The notes under the pieces: generated by a model | What the model was told of the DNA's origin: nothing | What the model saw: the letters and a program-made list of their open reading frames with translations, nothing else | Databases searched by the model: none | In this document: positions 60,631 to 64,000 of the stretch, piece by piece | Layout: every line of letters begins with the position of its first letter | How positions within the stretch are numbered: the stretch's first letter is position 1 | Translations under genes and position numbers: made by a program | Origin: Daphnia pulex | Lineage: Eukaryota; Arthropoda; Branchiopoda; Diplostraca; Daphniidae | Assembly: GCF_021134715.1 (NCBI RefSeq) | Contig: NC_060024.1 | Location: 11,222,001 to 11,286,000 of the forward strand | Length of the DNA: 64,000 bases | Direction: 5' to 3'

Positions 60631-61620
60631 ACGATCCTATTTTAAACTAAACATTCCATAGCTCTCCATAGCTCTCTCAGACAGTTTCTTCTTAAGAATA
60701 TGATAAACTCCCGCAGATCACTCACAACGATGAGCGAAAATGGTATAATAGTTATGGTAATTATGTATTGATTACAAAAGCCCTGGGTTGAATCTTACTC
60801 ACTCCACATGTCCGATTGTTCCTCCATTTTGTCTCCTATTTCCTGCTCTTCCCATGTTTGTATAATATAATGTAAACTAACACAACTACTAACTAAATCT
60901 CACAAATTGGGGCTTCATAATAAAATAAATTAATCTACACACCAAATCTCTTGTATAACAATATAGAAAAGTTAAACAAGCCTTGTTGAGTTTGATTTCA
61001 ATTGAAATAAAAAGGCAAGATCCTAAGAGCATCAACCTTGCATTAACCAAGCACCCAAACTCACTATTCTACAATCAACAACCCTCACTCAACAAGTTTT
61101 TCCTTCCCCGAATCACAGCATCAGACAAGTCTAGTCTAGATTAGATAAAAATTGCATACAATGAAAAAAACAGATGAATAATTGCTTGAAATGCTGTTCA
61201 ACTTACACATCACAGCTGTTATTAGATTCTATTTTTTTCTCTGCCACACTTTGCTGAAAACATGCTGAAAAGTCAACCTGACATTAGGCCATTAGCTGAG
61301 GAATAATAAGAGAATGTAACATATATGTTAACCATCACTGCAAATTTAAAGGTAAATAAGCTTACGAAGAGTACGAGTGCATGAGTCAGCATAGCAGAGA
61401 GGTAGAGGGAAAACCTTGGGCTTGATCCTTCAGTTCCTGCTGGGTTTACCGTTCTTACCATGGTATAATAGGTGGTTCTTACATATCGAACAATTTCTTG
61501 GCTGAAAACAGGGAATGAATTAAAGCCAATACTGTAAAAGTAATTTTAAATCTGAAACCATCTTCCTACCAAATCCGGTCAACATTTGATGACAGGTGAC
61601 AACAAATTTACGCAACCCAT
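60631..61620. other. Intergenic, AT-rich
   Basis: No gene is supported. A B-box-like GGGTTGAATC near 60785 and a similar tract at 61370-61445 may be further degenerate tRNA-like repeats, but they lack convincing A boxes. Confidence 0.35.
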
Positions 61621-62402
61621 GTCTGAGTGCACAAGTGCAATATATCGCACAAGTCGTGCGCCACTTTTCCTCTCGCGGCTTCCCTATTACGCTAGTGTCG
61701 TCTGGTGGGGAACGGCGACAACTCGTTTTCTGTCAACACCATTCTGGTAGGCAAAATGTCAGGCAAAACAGTCTTAAAAAAGAAACTTTAGCTACTGAAC
61801 GAGTAGAAGTGAATAAAAGTGCTAGTGAAAAGGACAATTGTAAAGAATAAAAGCCATTTATAAGTTATAACTCCTGTTTTCTCGACTAGTGTGTGGTTTA
61901 AGAGTAGGTGTCACAAATAATAAGTTTAGGAAGCAGTATGATGTGCATTAGTATGATGTGGAACAGACAGGTATAATTTAAAAACGAATTAAATCAAAAC
62001 CTGGTTATCAATTTTTATAATTTTATTAGTTTGCAGGACAAAATTGGAGAGCTCGAGCAACAACAAGTAAATCAAAACAGCACAAAAAAGCAGTCTAAGA
62101 AAAAAGACGCAGCAGGTATAATAATGAGAAACTATTCACTTTTGTCAATTGCATCATCACAGTCATATAATAATTGTTTTTGTCATGAATGAAAAACTAA
62201 AACTTTATGTGTATTATGCTTTTCATTTAGGAGGCTATAAACTCTCACCGGTTAAGCTCTCCTCTCAGAACATGATTGGATTGATTGGCCATTTAAATGC
62301 CGTTTAAAATCAATCACTCTTTATCAATGAGAATGGATTCTACTACGGATACATGGTTGCTGGTTTATGTGTCTGGATTGATTTATCACCAATATTGAGC
62401 TA
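61621..62402 (+). pseudogene. Unrecognised gene relic, possible mitochondrial protein
   Basis: A frame from an ATG near 61620 reads an Arg/Ser/aromatic-rich N-terminus (SECTSAIYRTSRAPLFLSRL ... RFLSTPFW) that resembles a mitochondrial presequence. It is followed, in another frame, by a Lys/Glu-rich stretch (VRQNSLKKETLATERVEV). A bounded exon (about 62036-62115) reads KIGELEQQQVNQNSTKKQSK. The last exon reads GYKLSPVKLSSQNMIGLIGH, hits an in-frame TAA, and continues in the same frame as NQSLFINENGFYYGYMVAGL and CVWIDLSPILS. The in-frame stop suggests decay. No family was recognised. Confidence 0.3.
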
Positions 62403-62853
62403 GGTATCTTGTCTTAATTTCATTATGTTGTTGATTTTTGTTGTCCCCTCTATTAATCTGTTTTTCTTTTTGTAGTTGCGTGACGCTCACGGCAGTCTTC
62501 GTTTTCATTACAACACTACATGATTGCTGGGAAGGTGAAGGCTTACCAAGATGTTTTTAGTTCCGTCTTATGGAATCCTGAATAAACTTCGAAAGTTGCG
62601 TCTACTAGATGGGATGGATTAATTAATTTTTTAGACTAGAAGTACGTCTTATAACTGTCATTCTGTGTTAATCAATTAACAAGGCTCGTCGCTCGATTTC
62701 ACGCGAATAATTCATGAGAAATACAAATTTCGTAACACACAAATGTATTGTAGTTTGTACTGTAGGCTAGCCGTGTAACACCCAAACAGTAGACAATAGA
62801 AAAGATGAGCTATTAAAATAATTATAATCTTAAAGATAATCACTATGCACATT

Positions 62854-64000
62854 AAATCAACTGTTTTTGAATTCATATGTGGTTTGCTCATGAAAAATGG
62901 AGTATGGTTCATTTTTTCTAGCGGAAGCCAGCATAGCGTTACGTAAACAGGGGTTAAAAATCGTTCGGGGTGAAATACACGTATATACATAAACAATGGA
63001 CTGTTTTTGAATACATATTTGGGTTCCGCGTGAAAAGTTGAGCATAGAATACTAGTTTTATTATTATTGGCGGCAGCCTGCATGGCTTTTATGGGCATCA
63101 GCGTGAAAACTCGTTCGGCCTTAATTATATGTACATGCGTATAAAATAGGGGGTTTTTGTATTCATATTCGGATTCCGCGTAAGAAGTTGGGTATAGAAT
63201 ATTAGTTTTTTAATATTGGCGGGAGGTTGCATATCATTTATAAACGTCAGCGTGAAAAATCGTTCGGCGTGAATTACAGGTGCAGACATATAAAATCGAA
63301 CTTTTCTGAGTTCATATTTAGATTCAGCGTTAAAATTTGAATAAGGGATAATAATTTCAATATATTTGGCGGTAGCCTCCGGTAGTTATTCGTTTTCGAC
63401 GAAATTTTTTATAGAAACAAAACGACCCAATTCGCATTCTTTATCTAGGCGACCTTTTTCAAAAATTTTTTTCGTCACAAATGACAAATTCCCGCCAAAA
63501 GTATTACTCTCATTCAACTTTTTACGCTGAATCCAAATATGAACTCAGAAAAGTTCGATTTTATATGTCTGCACCTGTAATTCACGCCGAACGATTTTTC
63601 ACGCTGACGTTTATAAATGATATGCAACCTCCCGCCAATATTAAAAAACTAATATTCTATACCCAACTTCTTACGCGGAATCCGAATATGAATACAAAAA
63701 CCCCCTATTTTATACGCATGTACATATAATTAAGGCCGAACGAGTTTTCACGCTGATGCCCATAAAAGCCATGCAGGCTGCCGCCAATAATAATAAAACT
63801 AGTATTCTATGCTCAACTTTTCACGCGGAACCCAAATATGTATTCAAAAACAGTCCATTGTTTATGTATATACGTGTATTTCACCCCGAACGATTTTTAA
63901 CCCCTGTTTACGTAACGCTATGCTGGCTTCCGCTAGAAAAAATGAACCATACTCCATTTTTCATGAGCAAACCACATATGAATTCAAAAACAGTTGATTT
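62854..64000. mobile_element. Long palindromic foldback element with tandem-repeat arms, incomplete
   Basis: The last ~573 bp of the window are the near reverse complement of 62854-63426, with the centre near 63427; the outer parts of the arms are essentially identical (both encode the same 62-codon frame on opposite strands). Each arm is made of diverged direct units of about 140-150 bp (starts near 62871, 63011, 63161, 63310 in the left arm) sharing TTCATAT, TTCCGCGTGAAAA, TTGGCGG and CGTTCGG motifs. Long inverted arms of tandem units with a short unique centre are the organisation of foldback transposons (FB/Galileo type). No transposase is seen. The arms may continue beyond the window. 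Confidence 0.8.

Noticed and set aside
1-64000. CRISPR arrays, operons, bacterial insertion sequences, rRNA or true tRNA genes
   Set aside because: None seen; the gene structure is plainly that of an animal nuclear genome.

Overview
The window reads as arthropod nuclear DNA, most likely a branchiopod crustacean of the Daphnia type (inference). Introns are short, mostly about 50-80 bp, genes are densely packed on both strands, and ordinary animal housekeeping genes sit beside an arthropod cuticle gene and decayed Tyr/Tyr/Thr/Glu/Ala/Pro-repeat genes. I rebuilt the gene models by hand from splice sites. In each multi-exon model the exon lengths sum to a whole number of codons and the intron phases agree.

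Layout. 1-5.0 kb: no gene seen. 5.0-14.7 kb (-): a ten-exon gene for a ~1350-residue CRACD/KIAA1211-like (DUF4592) actin regulator. 14.8-19.6 kb: low-complexity DNA. 19.6-25.1 kb: RpS16 (+) with a candidate intronic C/D snoRNA, PGAP2 (-), and a sigma-class GST (-). 26.2-29.8 kb: a forkhead factor (+). 30.2-36.1 kb: EMC10 (-), cathepsin O (+), DCAF17 (+) and an RR-type cuticle protein (-), tightly spaced; EMC10 and cathepsin O share a 113-bp divergent promoter.

37.5-54.2 kb holds four animal heme peroxidases (Px1 -, Px2 +, Px3 -, Px4 -), each about 800 residues, secreted, with an N-terminal six-Cys CLIP-like domain ahead of the peroxidase domain. Px1 and Px2 diverge from a 437-bp shared spacer and Px2/Px3 converge. 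Px1 has Ala where myeloperoxidase has the heme-anchoring Asp just before the distal His. A CLIP-like module on an oxidative enzyme suggests extracellular roles in defence, matrix or egg-shell/cuticle hardening (inference).

54.2-64 kb is gene-poor and rich in repeats: a ~390-bp foldback element, a TTAA-flanked piggyBac-like MITE, two decayed repeat-protein genes (one frame-shifted across five 20-bp units), a 197-bp tandem duplication, a tRNA-like SINE candidate, an unrecognised decayed gene, and a palindromic foldback structure of at least 1.1 kb whose arms are tandem ~150-bp units and which runs off the window end.
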